A DNA stretch of 5,972 bases from NCBI GenBank assembly GCA_030632765.1, contig DAOVUC010000112.1, forward strand, positions 1 to 5,972, read 5' to 3'. Below, piece after piece: positions 5,608-5,972 of this stretch. The notes under the pieces were generated by a model. The model did not search any database. It had not been told where the DNA came from and saw only the letters and a program-made list of their open reading frames with translations. The stretch is from Candidatus Dadabacteria bacterium (GTDB taxonomy: Bacteria > Desulfobacterota_D > UBA1144 > Nemesobacterales > UBA2774). The translations under genes were made by a program, and so were the position numbers. Each line of letters begins with the position of its first letter. Positions within the stretch are counted from its first letter, which is position 1.

Positions 5608-5972
5608 ATGATAAAAGAGGAACGAAAAGAAACATTTGAAGTTACACAGGAACTATCCGGCAAAAGGGCAGATATTGTATTATCTCACTTCTTATCCGAC
5701 CATACTCGCTCACAAATAAAAAAGCTAATAGATGGTCAGCATGTATTGGTTAAGGGTAGGCCTATTAAACCTTCCAAGAAATTTGATGAAGGCGAGATTC
5801 TGGATGTAACCTTGCCTACTCCTGTGTCCATTGATGCAAAGCCCGAAGATATAGAAATAGAGGTTATTTATGAGGATAGTTCTTTAATAGTTGTAAACAA
5901 GCCTGCCGGGATGGTTGTGCATCCGGGAGCGGGCGTAAAAAGCGGAACCTTGGTTAATGCTTTATTATATAA
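5608..5972 (+). CDS. rluD: RluD-type 23S rRNA pseudouridine synthase, 5' part only
   Basis: The reading frame starts at ATG 5608 and runs off the window end, giving 121 codons of an expected 300 or so. Residues about 14-70 form an S4 RNA-binding domain (ELSGKRAD at 15-22, then TRSQIKKLI and HVLVKGRPIKPS), as in RluC/RluD enzymes. A linker leads into the start of the pseudouridine synthase domain: EVIYEDSSLIVVNKPAGM (85-102) and VVHPGAG (103-109), then GTLVNALL. The VVHPGAG form is typical of RluD, which makes pseudouridines in helix 69 of 23S rRNA; other RluA-family members usually differ here. The catalytic HRLDxxTSG motif would lie just past the window, so activity cannot be judged. No Shine-Dalgarno site is evident before the ATG; TTG at 5596 is the only in-frame alternative before a stop. 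The 36-base gap after the SAM hydrolase gene suggests co-transcription. Confidence 0.9.
   Translation, partial: MIKEERKETFEVTQELSGKRADIVLSHFLSDHTRSQIKKLIDGQHVLVKGRPIKPSKKFDEGEILDVTLPTPVSIDAKPEDIEIEVIYEDSSLIVVNKPAGMVVHPGAGVKSGTLVNALLY

Overview
This is an ordinary-looking bacterial chromosomal segment, moderately AT-rich, with compact genes and mostly clear Shine-Dalgarno sites. It carries five complete protein genes and the 5' part of a sixth. I see no rRNA, tRNA, CRISPR array, transposase, phage gene or long repeat. The organism cannot be named from the sequence. A gap-pgk pair followed by a DhnA-type class I aldolase would suit a Gram-negative of the Desulfobacterota, Nitrospirota or a candidate-phylum neighbour, but that is a weak guess.

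Left part (about 1-3508, plus strand): a carbon-metabolism block. gap (glyceraldehyde-3-phosphate dehydrogenase) and pgk (phosphoglycerate kinase) overlap by one base (TAATG), so they are almost certainly co-transcribed and translationally coupled. After 122 bases comes fbaB, a class I Schiff-base fructose-1,6-bisphosphate aldolase. The gap before it holds a consensus TATAAT with a plausible -35 box, so fbaB probably has its own promoter. The three enzymes form a nearly continuous stretch of glycolysis/gluconeogenesis: FBP to triose phosphates, G3P to 1,3-bisphosphoglycerate, then 3-phosphoglycerate. Triose-phosphate isomerase is not in the window.

Middle part (3509-4809): a nitroreductase-family flavoprotein gene on the minus strand, convergent with fbaB. 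A 7-bp inverted repeat in the junction is a likely terminator, mainly for the minus strand. The gene has a good promoter and a strong ribosome binding site, and its base composition looks richer in G+C than its neighbours. A divergent intergenic region of about 300 bases follows. It holds that promoter, a hairpin, and a frame that reads like protein but is broken by one stop codon.

Right part (4810-5972, plus strand): a SAM hydrolase of the DUF62 (SAM hydroxide adenosyltransferase) family with a GTG start. Thirty-six bases later an RluD-type 23S rRNA pseudouridine synthase begins and runs off the window before its catalytic motif.

I did not find a convincing undescribed system. The points most worth checking are unusual active-site residues in PGK, the CX3C motif and long C-terminal tail of the nitroreductase, and the interrupted frame between the nitroreductase and SAM hydrolase genes.
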